Notes: generated by a model from the sequence alone, not told the origin. Numbered from the stretch's first letter, positions 11,248 to 24,883 are shown. The stretch: 64,000 bases of DNA from Mugil cephalus (GCF_022458985.1 NC_061773.1:2424001-2488000), one strand, 5' to 3'. Translations and numbers: made by a program.

Positions 11248-12191
11248 AATGTTTGGCACTGTACTGAAAAGTTTATGGAGGGTTAAGGAACTCACTCGAC
11301 TTTTGGAGAATCTAAAAAGGACATGAACCTTCATCAGCTTATATGTGGGACTGTCCCGCATCTTCTCATCAAGTGATTCACTAGAGGAACTGGAGCTATT
11401 TATTCAGAGCTGCCCATTAAATGTTGGACAGTATTAACCCTGTAGCATATTAAGATGCTTTTGAAAGCAAGTAGTTTACACCCTTTTCTAAACCTGACGA
11501 CTGTAGATATATGCATATATATATATTTCCCCCCTTATTGACTTTTCTGTCAGGATTCAGCACGTACATGTGAGCATCCCATTCCCTCATTTTAAGACTT
11601 TTTTTCCTCTCTCTTTGTGCTCCATTGCTAAAAGTTGCTAGCACACTTTTTGAACAAATTAAAATGTTCTGCTCTCGCTGGAAGGTAGAGATGCCAGTGT
11701 GCAAAGTGACCTTTCTGTGTGTTCTTACAGCTGCTTCTAAAAGAACATTTTTGTCTTTAAAAGGGGCATTTGCAGACGCACACTCATTTTGTAAACCCAA
11801 GTGGACGGAAGAAACTGCTCTGTTTTGTGATCTCAACACCTGATGGGTCAGTGGTAATAGAATCAGGCTTAGCTTTGACTTTCTGGATAATTCTCATATT
11901 TATTCCTTGTCGAGCTTTTGCAGCTTTTTGCAGAGCTGGCGTTATTTGGCTCTGTCTCTTTATGTCTTGATAAATCGTGTAGACGGTTTGACCACTTGGG
12001 GGACTGTTTGTCAGCCACCAGCTGCGTTCTGACAGCAGGCTGCGTCTTTGTTTATGAGAATCTAGGGAGATTTGATGCGAGTCCTGAGATGTGCAGCACC
12101 GATCGTTTCTGGAACTGTGTAAACCTTCTGTCGACTTTTTGAATTTTTTAAAATCTTTAATCTACTGCAAGCCCTGTAATACATACCCCTG

Positions 12192-12193
12192 TT

Positions 12194-12260
<67 letters not shown>
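12192..12260. repeat. (TTTC)n microsatellite
   Basis: About 17 uninterrupted TTTC units in the sys1 3' flank. Confidence 0.97.
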
Positions 12261-12539
12261 ATCAGCCTGGTGACTGTTGGCTCAAAACCTTTACAGCTTT
12301 GATAGTGTGGACTATGCATTCTCTTCTTTTGATATCAGGTTTCTTAAGTGTGGTATTGGTACAAATTTTACATCAGGGGATGATATTAAAGAGATAAGAG
12401 GCGGATGAGGCCTACAGCTGATTGTTAAACTACAGCAAGATGATGGTGAGCAGCTCTATGTAGACTGGAAAGTTGGAACAAAAATATCTTGTTCATGAGA
12501 AAATATACAAATGTGAAAGACTAGTTATCTGACATCTAA

Positions 12540-12760
12540 AGATTTGTGTTTTTCATGCTAATCAGGGAGCTTTGGAGCTAAGAAGTATTTGGAAAGAGTC
12601 AGGCTAGCAGTTCCATTCATTTACGGACTTTATGTGTAGGCTAAGCTAACCAGCTGCTAGCAGTAGCTTCATGCTGACCACAGACAACAGAGCAGTGTCT
12701 GTCTTCTCATCTATACCAGAAAAGAAGGTGAATAAGCATTATATGTTTCCCTCTTCAGAC
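12540..12760 (+). repeat. dispersed repeat fragment with GCTAAGCTAACCAGCTGCTAGC core
   Basis: The core GGCTAAGCTAACCAGCTGCT, followed by TCTTCTCATCTATACC and a GAATAAGCATTATA-like block, resembles a teleost interspersed element that I recall being widespread. The element at 15703-16003 shares the GCTAAGCTAAC motif and may be a relative in the opposite orientation. Ends are not clear in this copy. Confidence 0.45.
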
Positions 12761-15401
12761 TGTCAGAATATTTATTTATATTGTGTTAAAACTCAAACTT
12801 CTCTTTTTAAGTCTACCGTTATTCTTATGGTGGCTGATCAGAAAGATTTCGCACCCAATGCCGCATTTTGTATTCTTTAACATATCTGTTTATAATGTAT
12901 TTAAATTTGAACAACTCAAGAGATGGACCTACTCATGTCATTAAATCCTCTGCCCACTCTCTGGTGCAGGAAGCTTGATGTGTGCATTTATTTTTTTCCA
13001 CCCTTCTTAACATTTTACATGTGTGGCTGTTGTACGAAGCCATTCTGAATCATTTATTTTAGTAAAACACAACTCTGATCAGAAACGTCTCGGACAGGAA
13101 ACTGTAGGAGGAAGAAAATAATTGGCCGTAGCACTTCAGATGTCAAACTTGGGTCGACTAATGAGGGACTCTCCACGTGCATGTCTTCTCTTCTGCAGAG
13201 GTTTTCCACCCCGGGCCACGATCCTTCATTTTCTCCCACCTCTGCCTCTGCAGGGAAGCGTCCAGGTGGAGAGTAGCAGATGGGAAAATGCTAACGAGTG
13301 AGAAAAAAAAAAAAAAGCTAGTTGCAATCCTTATTTCTAACACTTTGCTTCAGGGTAGACTAAAAACAGAAACTCTAGTGAATGAGTTGTACAGCCGTAC
13401 AACTTTGTGCATTGATTTAATGCCCCACTATTTTATGTCTCTGGGTCTGTGTTGTTTTACTGAAAGAGATGCACACACACACACAGATGCTGTATGTTTC
13501 AAACATGGTGCTTTATTATTACAAACACAATACTGTTCCATATATTGCTTTAGATATTGTACTTTTTATCTGTGAACTGAAAAAACAAAAACAAAAAAAC
13601 ACGGGTACAGAACTTGATTTTACATTCAGGAGTTCGTTCCATGTTTAAACTGTCATTGGGATACATACTGATGGTATAGTGCTCATGGTCACAATCATTT
13701 TCATGCTTTCTTCGACAGAGTATGAAGGGATCATTGTCCTCTCTTAAGAAGTGATTGTATATTGCTCATGCTTTGAGGACAAATGATTTGTATCGTCACC
13801 TCCGGACACACAATGAATGATGTGATGCTACCACTTGGAAAAATAAACAGAAACTGCAAGAACAAACATGCTAATGGAGTTGAGGGAGATGGGGGCGTGT
13901 GGATAATAAATCTGCATAACAAAGGATGCTGTTACGCCGGGGAGCTATAACCTAACTTCATGCACAGATCAAGACCACTGTACACTTTACCCAAGGTATA
14001 ATTAACACTCTCCATCGCCACAAAAATGACCATGCACTAGAACACAGGAAAAAAATATTCAGGACCACAGAAACTGTCCTTGTTTTTATAACACGTCATT
14101 TTCATAACATTTGTCAGGGTGGTCAGTTTTAAAAGGAAATATGCAAATGGTGACACAGATATCAGACATACAAGACATTAAACCTGAAGCGTTCTCATTT
14201 GCTGTGAACCGTAGCGAGTCATTACTGTAGTGAGAGTGAAAACTACGAATGTTTCCAGTGAAGAATTCGTAAAACGGGCTTTACAATTACTGATATCTCA
14301 AGAGGTTTATTTGCTAAATGAGTCAAATGAGTGGGAATGATGGGTGTTGTATCACTGTTTTACTTAACTGCTTTTGAAGTTTGTAGTGTGGTTTTTCTGT
14401 GAAATGAAGCTCAAGTTTGTCCAAAAACATGCCTGATTAAAAGCATGTAGCAGTTAACAAGCAGTATAACAGTTATATGATGCATCATTTTAACACTATA
14501 GACACAAAATCATAGACACAGGTGGATACTTGGCAAAAATGGGCCCCTGCCTTGTGTTTCAGGAGTGATCAGTTTTGCTGTTACATATAAGTACACATCA
14601 TTATTGATTAATTGTAGTTATTTTAATATGAAATACACCTAAAACTTCCAATTTATAGGTATACCTAACACTACTAATGGAAAATACAGCTCTCCTTGTG
14701 TTGCTGTTAATTCGACTGTCACATTGCAGACTGGAGTTTGTGAGGCTCTTAAATTTACCTTCTTTTTCCACGACAGACATCTTGACTTGACAGAGAACGG
14801 AAAGCACAGGTGTATTAATGACGCTGGAATTCCGTGAAGTGTACAATAGGTGAACATCCACTGAGCGGAATGCCGCCATTACTAATACTTCCAGCTTTCA
14901 GTACTGAGACAAGTCAGGATGTCAGCTGTGGAAAAAGTCAAAAACATTTACTGACAGGTGTATGTCTCATTTTAGTATTGTTGACTGGAATCTAAAAAAA
15001 CCCTCCCTGTCTGATGAAATGCAGATTCCCAGTTTTAGCTAGATGAACATTAAAATTGTTAAATTATTAGGCTTAATTCTCACATATAATTTTTTAAATT
15101 ATAAAAAATAAATAAAAAAATATGATGTTTGCATCATGACTAAAGACAAATGCCAATCTCCATCTGTATTCAAAATACTTGGCAATGGGTGATATCATGC
15201 CAAATGCAGGTGAGTTTTTTTTTCCTTCTTCACAGAAACACAAATCTGCAAAACAACACTTAACATTCACACTCTTCAGACGTCAGCAGACAGCTGTGAG
15301 TGAACTAAAGCATGGACTGAATGTGACGCAGATGTCAGATGTCTGGTTTTTGGTGTCTTATAGCAGCCGTGCAAGATCAGCCATGGTGGGCCAAAGTGTC
15401 G

Positions 15402-15423
15402 TGGGGGTGGGGGGGCTGGGGGG
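15402..15423 (+). other. G-quadruplex-capable G tract
   Basis: Three runs of five, seven and six G separated by T and CT. The middle run can be split to give four G-triplets. It lies on the strand opposite the neuritin transcript, so the G4 could form on DNA rather than in that mRNA. Confidence 0.7.
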
Positions 15424-15702
15424 TTGTGTACAAGTTTCTTGATTGTCACTTAACTACAACATTTACTGCAAGTTAAAAGGGCATTTCACCGATACACCAT
15501 CTGAGTTAATTTAATTTATGTTTACAGTTTCTTGTCATTTTGCAAAGATTTGCCAAGATATTGCTGTTGTATATTGGTGAAGTGCCCCTTTACTGTTTTT
15601 TGTAACATGATAGATAATTACATAACCATTGCTTGACTGTGTTCATACAAACTCACTAGAGATTAAACTGGGTGCTAACACACACTGTAGCTCCTAATCA
15701 AA

Positions 15703-16003
15703 GGAGCAGTTTGACATTTCCATTTTTTTCGTGGCTCATATTTGATCGATAGATGAAGCTAAAGCCAGCAGCTCATCAGCTTAGTTCTATTGAAACGACC
15801 GCAAATAAGGGAAAGGTAGCCAGCATCTCTGAGTGAAGGGAACACAATCCAGTTTTTGTCTGATTTACCTCAAACTGTGTGAACTTGTAAAGATGGAACC
15901 GTTGTGCTTTTATGTGCACCAAGCTAAGCTAACTGGTGCTGCTGGGCAACTATGAAAATGTGATTAGTTTTCTAATCTGTTAACCAAAATGTCAAACTGT
16001 TCC
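15703..16003. mobile_element. MITE with GGANCAGTTTGACATTT termini
   Basis: The left end GGAGCAGTTTGACATTT is repeated inverted at the right as AAATGTCAAACTGTTCC (one mismatch after reverse complement over 17 bp). The body of 301 bp contains the teleost-typical CCAAGCTAAGCTAACTGG word. Noncoding and inserted in the presumed neuritin 3' UTR. Confidence 0.75.
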
Positions 16004-16031
16004 TGTAACTGTCATGACAAAATTTAAACAT

Positions 16032-16232
16032 TATACATGGAACAGGGGGTGGACACAATAAGAGAAACACCTCACTGTCATATACTGTAATAAAAACCAA
16101 CTCCACAAGAACTGCTTTAAAAAGACCATAAGAACTCAACATTATAATCTACATAGAGGTATACACTGCAGGCTGTGCTGGATTGCATTATATTGAACTG
16201 ACATATGTGATAATGTGTCCACCCCTTGTATA
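16032..16232. mobile_element. MITE with GGGGTGGACACA termini
   Basis: The left end carries GGGGGTGGACACAATAAG. The right end, read in reverse complement, is TATACAAGGGGTGGACACAT. The element starts and ends at TATA/TA, suggesting TA target choice (Tc1/mariner type). About 200 bp, noncoding, only about 28 bp from the neighbouring MITE. Confidence 0.7.
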
Positions 16233-16549
16233 TCAATGACCCAGAGCCACAGGTGTCTGAGTCCAGACCTGATCAGACTAAGATCCCATTGTTTCCTTTA
16301 ATCTGGATTGTTAAACTGGAATTTTTTTTGCTCCGCCAGAAGTTTCTTGACATAAGGAAATAATAATAAAATAAAATTTAAAAAAAAAGCTATTTGAGAG
16401 GATTTCAAACATTATTCAAACATTTTTGATTACCAGAGACATCTGTGGCTCCTTTAAAAACATTTGCCCCTCTTAAATCCTTGGCTTTAAGTTTAAATTT
16501 AGGAGAACTGAACCCTCCGGGTGAAGAGAAAAACCTCTTCACCCTCCAT

Positions 16550-18403
16550 CTATACAGAGCACCAGCTGGGCCCAGTAGTTACAACCAGCATCAGTGGCAA
16601 TGTAAGGGCAGCAAGAGGTGAACTAGTACCGGGGGAGGAGCTGGGGCTGCACAGGTCAAACAGACTTCCCTGGAAGCGTATCTTCCTGGAGTCCTGCCTC
16701 AGAGTCTCCCAGATGGAGCTGACTTCCTCCTGACAGTCTGACAACGCGGTGAGGGCACATGTGTGGAAGGCTTCCCAGTGGCTGTGGCAAACAAAGGATC
16801 ACCATATCAACGCTGTGTGTGACATTTCACACGGAATTCATCTGCCACAACAGCAGACAGGATGTGCCCTGGCTGTCATGGATTGATTCTCCTGCCAATA
16901 ATCTGTCACTCAGGCGTCTGGGAAGGCTTCAAACGAGTCAAACTGAGCTTTAATTACCATGGCAACCAGCATCCACGAGAGAAACAATATCACAGATGAT
17001 GCTGCAAGTGGGCAATTTCCAACAGAAGGCTAAAGTGTAAATCTTTGTCTTCAATATAGTGTGCTGGGCTTGTGGAGCGCGAGCAGTAACAATGACAAAA
17101 AACGTCCCTGGAATTTCATTACTGCTGCAGCAAAGTCATAAATAATTTAGTACTACGCCTCAGTGTCTCAGCACCATTCATTTCTCTATTCTCCCTCTGA
17201 GATCACGGCATCTGCTCTTTCCTCTACAGTATTTCCTTGTGAGATGCACATCTTATTGTTTGTACTCAGTCATAGACTATTTCATACTGACTGCACTGCA
17301 ATCCAATTACGTATGCACGACCAAATCTGGTTTCTCATGGCCTCCCTTCTCCTCTCTGGTTAATCAGTTATAATGACAAATAGGACGTTTGCTGAGAACA
17401 AGAAGTTGAGGAGAAAGAATGAGTGAACGTCCAGTGGAGACTGAACGTTCACTCGTTCTTTCTCTGACTAATGAAGTTATCATTACCTGCACACGGCTGC
17501 CACTCCGCTCTCACTGGTCACGTTCTCCTGGTAGTTGTCCATGCTCTCCCCCAGCTCCAGGACACATTCAGAAAAATCCTTGTATATGTTCTCACACTTC
17601 ACATCTGGAGAGTCTCCTGATGCAGTGAGGGACAGGAATGCTGCAAAACAGAGACAGAAGGGGACAGAAGGAGGAATCAGCATCTAATGAACATGTTTGT
17701 GTTAGAGTGGAGCCATCAGAAAGACAGTTAATTTACTCTTTATTTAGATTTCAGACCATTTCCACACTTTCTCTTGCAGCTTCTGTACAAAAACACGTGT
17801 TCTGCTCCATTATTATTGATGCATTGTTTGATACCATAAGACACATTAACAAATCCTGCCATCTGAACTTTGAACAGATGGGAGTAGACAGCAGGATGTG
17901 GAGCAGATGTTACCGGAGTATTCCTGACCACTACAGTCCTCACATTTCTTCCACATGGCTTGGAAAGCTCTGCTCACATCTGTTTGAAAATGAAGATGTG
18001 TCAATGATAATGTGCATAATTCATGAGTAAACATTAAAGATAAAACATGAAATGGCCTATTAATAAAACTTGGATTTAACATTTTTCAGTTTTAGGTAAA
18101 TCCACTCACTAAATACCAGTAATATATCCTAGCTGGGTGTACTACAAGACAAACAGTTGGCCGTGGTACAGGTCTCATAGCCGTCATGCCACACTGATGG
18201 AGATAAATAAAGATACAGTTATAGCATCGATGCAGGCACTAAGATAAAATAAAAAATAATAATACTAAAAAAGACGCGAGGCATCTTTCTGTGTCAAACC
18301 ATCCCAAATGGCTCGCAGCCTTTATTCAAACAACGGTGGAGCTTGTCTCACCCAAGGTAAAGGCAAGGATCCCTCCGATCTTCGTCGACATGAAAAATCC
18401 CAT
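16550..18403 (-). CDS. nrn1: neuritin-family GPI-anchored neurotrophic protein
   Basis: Minus-strand exons 18352-18403, 17487-17640 and 16550-16781 give a 145-aa protein; human NRN1 is 142 aa with three exons. Residues 1-26 form a signal peptide with a hydrophobic GGILAFTLAFLSLTAS core. The mature domain has six cysteines (in VKCEN, SECVL, AVCRH, HTCALT, SDCQ, FDLC) at neuritin spacing, with ECVLELGESMDNY, HWEAFHTCALTALSDCQE and IQGSLFDLC close to NRN1. The C-terminus is a hydrophobic tail, as for GPI attachment. Family knowledge: neuritin is an activity-regulated, GPI-anchored protein promoting neurite growth and synapse maturation. The sequence is nearer to NRN1 than to NRN1L; which teleost duplicate (nrn1a or nrn1b) is unknown. 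Junctions are GT-AG and phases match. Confidence 0.93.
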
Positions 18404-21100
18404 ATCATCCCATTTCAAGCCAAGCGGAGGGCGCGGAAGCTGCCGATCGAAGCGCTCGGGGATCGGATTTAAAAATTAAAAATAAAAAGAAAGGAGAAGG
18501 AGAAGAAGCAGCGACTGAGTCACGCCGAGCCCTTTAGCTGTCCATTCTTAATGTGAAGCGGTGTGTATCAGTGATGAAGCGGCGGTAAACACTTAGTAGG
18601 TGTGTGTGCTCGGTCTCTCTGCTCCGGCCGCTGACTGCTGACGTTACCTGCCCCCTGGCGCGCACTGAGCTCATATCTCCCCCTCAGCACCGGACAGCTC
18701 CCACCACCCAGAACAGGAACCAGGAACCAGCGAGCTCCTCACACTGTCAGCCGATTTACTGAACCCCGAAGGCTCCATCCTCACAAGTTGCAGGACATTC
18801 ATTGTATTATTGCATCAGCTTATGTATACACGTAGATCAAATCAAACCATCCTATAATTTATCCCCAAATGGTTAAATTGACGGCATATAGGTTAATGAA
18901 AGTGTGTCTGAAGTTGAATTATATGCTTATGCCCATAAGGAAAAAAAAAAAAAACTAAAACCAAAGCTGAATGGACTTGTTTGAGATATAGTTTCACCAG
19001 TAATTACTTCTTAATGACAGTTTGGAGTTTGATTAAGAAATCTCTGGGTGGTGCCATTCTCAATTCACATGACTAGGGTCTGTATTGACCAGATACTCAT
19101 CTATAAATGGAGGAAATCGATGTGGTGTGGATATGGATGATAGATGGCTTCATTATGCCTCTTTCAAACCTTGTGTCTAAAATGTGTATGCTGTTCTCTG
19201 AGTCTAAAGAGTCCTATAGTCCTATTGTCCTACAGGTGTAGATGGACTGCTGAGCCCTGTCCTGAAGAACTGTCTCTCCTGTTTCCAGCCATGCCAAGAC
19301 GGATACACGGGCTGTTTTTCCCTGATTAATAACATGAGGACATATGAATATGGTCTTTGCAAACGAGACACCAACAACATCAACTATTAATCATAGATAG
19401 AACATTATTTGGCAGAAAGAACTGAAACTGCAGACCTTTATACAGAATTTATAGCAAATTCAGGGCTGTGCAAATGTGCTCAAAAAAACAATGTTAGAAT
19501 CAGTACCAGAATAATAATAACAAACAGTTTGGTATCGCTTTATTTAAAGATGCACCTATTTCCTGGGGAGACATGTAATTATGCAAAATTATGTGCTAAT
19601 TATCAGGGAATTGAACACCACTGTATACCGTTTGTATAATGTTTACAATTAAGAGTACACCCACACCATTACCAGACAGAAATAAAGCAAACTTATGTAA
19701 ACCTAAGTTGACCCCCCTCACAAAAAACATTCAAACCTGTAAAGATTTGTTATTATAATTAACACAGTAAACAGCTGAAAACTCTGTTTCAGTTTCCTTT
19801 CTCGTATGCAGTAACGCCAACCCAACACTTAGAACTGACTGTGAAACTGTGAAAATGTAAATTATTTATGTTTATTTCGGATTTACCACTTTTTTTTAAA
19901 CTGATTCTGTGTGCTGCTGTCTTTTTCCATCCTTCTAATTCTGACTTCAAACTGCGAAACAGCAACATATTTCTGATCCTTTGTTCAAATGTTAATTTAC
20001 TGATTTATTCTATGCATTACTCAGGACTGGAGGTAAATTATTTGCCAATTAGTCATAATCAGGTCCGCATATGTAAAAAGCCAGCAACAGAGAGAGAGAG
20101 AAGGAGAAAGGTGAAAATAAACACTTTGTAGAGGCTGCTTTTAATTCATTGTGACTGCCTGGTCCTAACGCAGGGAGTAATGTCGCTGAATTAATCTGCA
20201 TCGGTGATAACAGGAAGAAAAACTGACCAAACCACTGTCTGAGGTCAGCTGATGTTACAAGACAATGCTTCCAGCAGCTGATTCATTCAATGCTACTGCA
20301 ATTATCTGCAAGTGAACCATTGGAACAGTTGAGCCACATTGATTTATCAATACTGATCAACTCTCAACTCAGTATCTTTACTTTATTTACTTGCTCCTGA
20401 TTTGCCCCAAACTAAATGACTGTCTCAGGCACTTTAGCTGAGCATTTCTTGTTTATTGGTTTCAATTAATTTATTTGTAGTTTAAAGTGTTTGCATGTCA
20501 TCAAGTAACACCACTGATATTATATTAATTGTACACAGTGCTTAGCAATATTACTGCAGGAACCACGAGCTGGAAGAAAATGCAGACAATATAGTAGTTT
20601 CCAAGCGAAACAAAACCTTTGTTCATCCATTTATTTTTTTCATCACAAATAATGGATTACAAGACTGCACCCAGTAAGAAGTCTGAAATGCTCCACCAAA
20701 CCTCTCAAAACAGAAAAATCCCAGGTAGATTAAACCTGTGTTTGAGAACATTGAGATAACACTGTTTTAATGTTTGTTGTGCTTGCAGCTGCCATAGCCC
20801 TGCTCTAAAACAAATCTTTCCATCACAGTTTTCCAAGCTTCTGGCCTCATGTGACTGTGTTAACGCCAGAGGGCGATCAGTGGGACCTCTTTAAATTGAT
20901 TGCATCTATCGCTTTATGTCTCTGCAGGGCGCCCTAAATACAGGATAAGGCACAAGTGGTGTTTAGATATGAGAATGGGGAAACATATTTTCTTGAACTA
21001 ACAAAGTACTTAAGGTCTGAGATCATAAAATACACGCTGTCTTAACGATGCAGATAAAACGGCTTAAATCGAATTATTCACACGGATGTAATTCAGCTCT
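18404..21100. other. nrn1 upstream region and spacer to ssr1
   Basis: The first about 350 bp upstream of the nrn1 start (18404-18780) are relatively GC-rich and likely hold its 5' UTR and promoter, including TGACGTTACC and a CTCF-like CCCCCTGGCGCGC at about 18651-18663. Beyond that, AT-rich noncoding DNA with no recognised exon. A short CA tract lies near 21186-21206. Confidence 0.4.
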
Positions 21101-21115
21101 CGTTTAGTGGACAGT

Positions 21116-21121
21116 TTATTC
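21116..21121 (-). promoter_or_regulatory. poly(A) signal of ssr1
   Basis: TTTATT on + (AATAAA on -) about 320 nt beyond the ssr1 stop, giving a normal-length 3' UTR. A second copy is 15-20 nt further on. Confidence 0.4.
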
Positions 21122-21440
21122 CACATCACTTTATTTGAAAATTACTTTTTGGTTTATCTTTTTTTTTTTTTTTTATCATGTTTCGTACACACACAGACAC
21201 ACACACTGATAAAAAAAAATGTCCCTTAAAAAATTAACTAAAGTTCAGTCCTTAGTGTTGAGTCACACTCTGGTGGTGAAACCAGCAGGAACATCAGACT
21301 GAGAGGAGGCAGAGTCCCGTGTGAACATCTGCAATTCATAACTCGGGCTGAAAAGTGGATTCCATAAAAATAGATCCTTTGTTAGTGGGAAGCTGGATGT
21401 TGTAGAGTGAAAGTCTGATGGACTGTGTGATGATGCAGGT

Positions 21441-24400
21441 TTACTGATCTGTCCCGGCTGCCCTCTTGGTTCGTTTCCGTGGCGATGTCTTTGGAGAAGC
21501 CTTGTCTGTAAGACAGGAAGTAAAGATCAGAGACATCAGGAAGCCTGGCAGACTAAAACATCACCTCAACAGGATGTTGAGCCTAATAGTTGATTTCAAC
21601 GTGTAATTACTGAACAGGTGGGGATAGAAATGAACATACTCATGGCATTGAGGGTCTCCTGAGGAATCCAGCTGATGTCCACATCATTCATTCCACCAGT
21701 GCCCTTCTCTATTTTTACAGGAATCCTCCGTTTCTGCATAACACAGAGAGTCGTTTATTCTACCCAACGTATTCCCTTTAAGGTGAAAGACGGGCAACAC
21801 CTCACAGAAATACATTTGAATTGATGAAACCATGAAGGTCATGTCGCCGCCTATGTTTATGTGTAGCCATAAAAAATATAGTGACAATCACGTACCGTCC
21901 TTGTCTCCAGGACCTGGTACATCGCAAAGAAGAACAGAGCCACCAGACCAACCAGGAACACATACATGAACATGCTGCAAATAAAAACACAACCATTATT
22001 TAAATAGGAAATAACAATTAACCAGAACATTTTTATTAAAATGTTCTTCTTTTACAAAAACAATCCAAACTCTTTTTTTTTTTCCCTTTTCCTGGACTAA
22101 TTTGGTGGTGACAGTTTGCACGTCTCGCACCACCAGAACAATCCTGACAGCTAATCCCCTTGTGCAAATTTCACACCTCCTTTTTACAGGTTTTTACATG
22201 TGCTGTAATTATCTGAGAGAGATGGTATTTGAAGCATAAGAGATGGGACAATTAAAATGGAAGGTTGGCGAAATAATTTGAGTTATACATTATTTCACAA
22301 AACTGCGTTAATTCACTGCCTACTCTGACTGAGTCGTTCTGGGACCACGCCATCACCTCCGGAACAGAGATCTCGTTATCTGCATTTTATCTTAAGTACA
22401 TACTGTCACTATGTAGGACACAACACAGACCCAGCAGAAGAAAGCCTTACGTTTCTCCATCCAGTCCTTCTTCCCTCTCAGTAATGGTGACAGTCTGGTT
22501 GTAAATGGCAGTCTGGAACACGTTGCCCTGATGAAAAACAAGAAAAAAGTTTTAGGAGTTGCTCCTTAAAAATATCAAGTTAAAGTGACTCAGCATTTGT
22601 TAACAGTCTGGGAAAAAATAGTGAGAGTTCAGCAGGGAGAAATTATGACAGTGAGGAGCGACATGTGTTCCCGAGAATAAACAAATGAAAAAGTAGTGCT
22701 GTTGACCAACAGACTTGACGACGACGGCTTCTTCAGGTTCTTCATGAATCATGAAAATATTAGGGTGGACTATGACAGTCACTGTCAAACATAATTCACA
22801 CTATATTTTACCTCTAAACATCCAGCAGCAACCACCACACCCAGAAATCATTTTTATTACAAGATAAAACATTTTTATTTACCTCAGCGTCGAGGTAGTT
22901 GAGGAGGATAACGAGACCAAATGGACGTCCAGCCATGGTCTGAGCTGGGATGAAGGAGTACTCGAAGGAGGCCTGAGCCTGCGGCTGCACTACAGTGTTC
23001 AGGGGCAAAGCTGTGAACTATAAATACAAACACAACTGAAAAACTGTTTTTCGAAGCTTTGACAAGCTGTAGTGAATCAACATAACAAAACGTGACTAAA
23101 AGTAAAAAGCTAAAAATCAGTTTTCTGTGTTTACATGAACAATAGTGCTCATCATAACTGCCAAATCAAAAATGATTCATGTATCCACCTCAATCAGGAT
23201 GGACTGGTTTGATCAAACCGGTTATTTCCTCAACAGGAAAATATTAGCACCTGGTAACCTAGTAAAATTCTTCTAATTAAGTGTTGCCAATAAAGTTAAG
23301 GGGAAAAAAAATATTCTTTTATGATATTTCTGGCATATTTCACTCTGACACACAGTAGGCAGAACCTCTTTACGCATGTGGGAAAAGTTTTGTTCTGACT
23401 GATGTATTGGCTTACGTAAATATATGATCAGATCATTTTATTTAGTGTCTGTGTCAACTTTAAATTGGATTCTCTGATCAGAAGGATTTCAGGCAGGTTG
23501 GGAGCTACTGTCCATATAAACTCAGCTACTGAAATTCCATTAAAACTAATGAATGAAAAACGGCATCTACACAGTTGTAATTCTTTTATTTTATCACACA
23601 TTTTATTTATTTTAAATCATTCAGAAAGATTTTTTATCTAATACCATCATGAAAGTCTTATTAAAGTGTTTGAAGGTTATTTCAGACCACACTTACGTTC
23701 TGAATGTAGTACTGAAAGTCTTGGGGGTAACGGAAAGAAGATTCCAGTGACTGAACAGTGAAATCCTGACTTCCCTTGTTGGTGAAACCCACTAGGAATC
23801 TCACAATTTCATTGGCAGGAAACTCTAAATGAAATGAACACAGTTGAATAACACATATAGTGGACATATACAGAAAGTGTAAGTTCATAAAGTTAACACA
23901 ATGTAAATTAAAAAAAAGATCACCTTCTCCTGCGGTAAAGACGATGGTTGTGTCGGCATCAAGATGAGCAGTGAACTGTTTATCGGCAGCTTCATCAGAC
24001 TCCTCTTCGTCTCCTTCCTGATGACGAACACAACATGACAGTGAAATCATTTTAAAATCTTTTGAGCTTTGCCGAAGTGCTCCACGATCAAAAATACTGT
24101 ACATACCGAAGTTTGTATCTGATCTTCTTCGACAAGCACCTCTTCTTCATCATCTTCCTCCTCATCTACTGCAGCATCCGAGTCATCAACAACGTCCTCT
24201 GCAGAGTCTGAGTCTGCACAAACGTGGCCTGCGAAGACAGAAGACACACAGAGTTTAATATGAATGAAGGCATTTTAAGAACTTCTCCTCCAAGATTTTG
24301 ATTATTGTCTCAACATGACTCTGTTGAAAGGTGATTTTTCAGCTTTCAACTTCTTTCGACTGAGTATGAGCGACATGGACATGACATGTCAGTATTTAGT

Positions 24401-24883
24401 CATCTTATCCATTTCATTAACAAGACGATGATGAACCAAATAATAGATGCATAACTTTATTTCCATTTTATCTCCAGTAAATGAAAAAAAAATGTACATG
24501 TAAATCTGGCTCTGGTTGCAAGGGGTCAATTATTCATCTTAGAATGACTTTGAGTCCATTTCCTACACAAGTGTAAATATATAATCAGCCTGCCAGACTA
24601 TTTCCATATGTGCAGAAAAACTAAACGAACTGCAGGTAACATCAACCCCAAACACAAGTTACCATCTTATCTATGGTGACGTGTCCCAGCAAGAGGGCGC
24701 CGCTATTCTGCTGCTGCATCCACTTTATAACTTTGTATGTAAAGAGCAAATCACCACTAAAAGTAAAAAAACTGATTTGCACAATCTTCTTGTGTTTATT
24801 CTTTTTCATTAGAAATTACTCAACAGCTGTTTTGCAGCGATCGTATCCATTCATTCCAGATAAAAGCGTTAAGCAACATCGCG

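Larger units (their letters stand above)
11248..13490 (+). other. sys1 3' UTR and convergent spacer
   Basis: Noncoding DNA after the sys1 stop, facing the neuritin gene. I could not pick one convincing sys1 poly(A) site. It contains the (TTTC)n tract at 12192-12260 and a dispersed repeat piece at about 12540-12760. Confidence 0.45.
13491..16549 (-). other. presumed long 3' UTR of the neuritin gene
   Basis: The minus-strand stop is at 16550-16552, and the first well-placed AATAAA on that strand (TTTATT at 13512-13517, next to an A/T-rich cleavage-like region) lies about 3 kb further on. If used, the 3' UTR is about 3.0 kb and contains two transposon copies (15703-16003 and 16032-16232) and a G-rich run on the opposite strand. 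Alternative nearer poly(A) sites are possible. Confidence 0.4.

Noticed and set aside
10939-11361. 140-codon minus-strand ORF over the last sys1 exon
   Set aside because: Antisense shadow of the sys1 coding exon.
12062-12319. ORF with Lys-Glu-Arg repeats
   Set aside because: Translated (TTTC)n/(GAAA)n tract.
23682-24104. 140-codon minus-strand frame
   Set aside because: It runs through two ssr1 exons and the intron between them. Splice sites and the SSR1 alignment show the true exon limits at 23697-23824 and 23924-24017.
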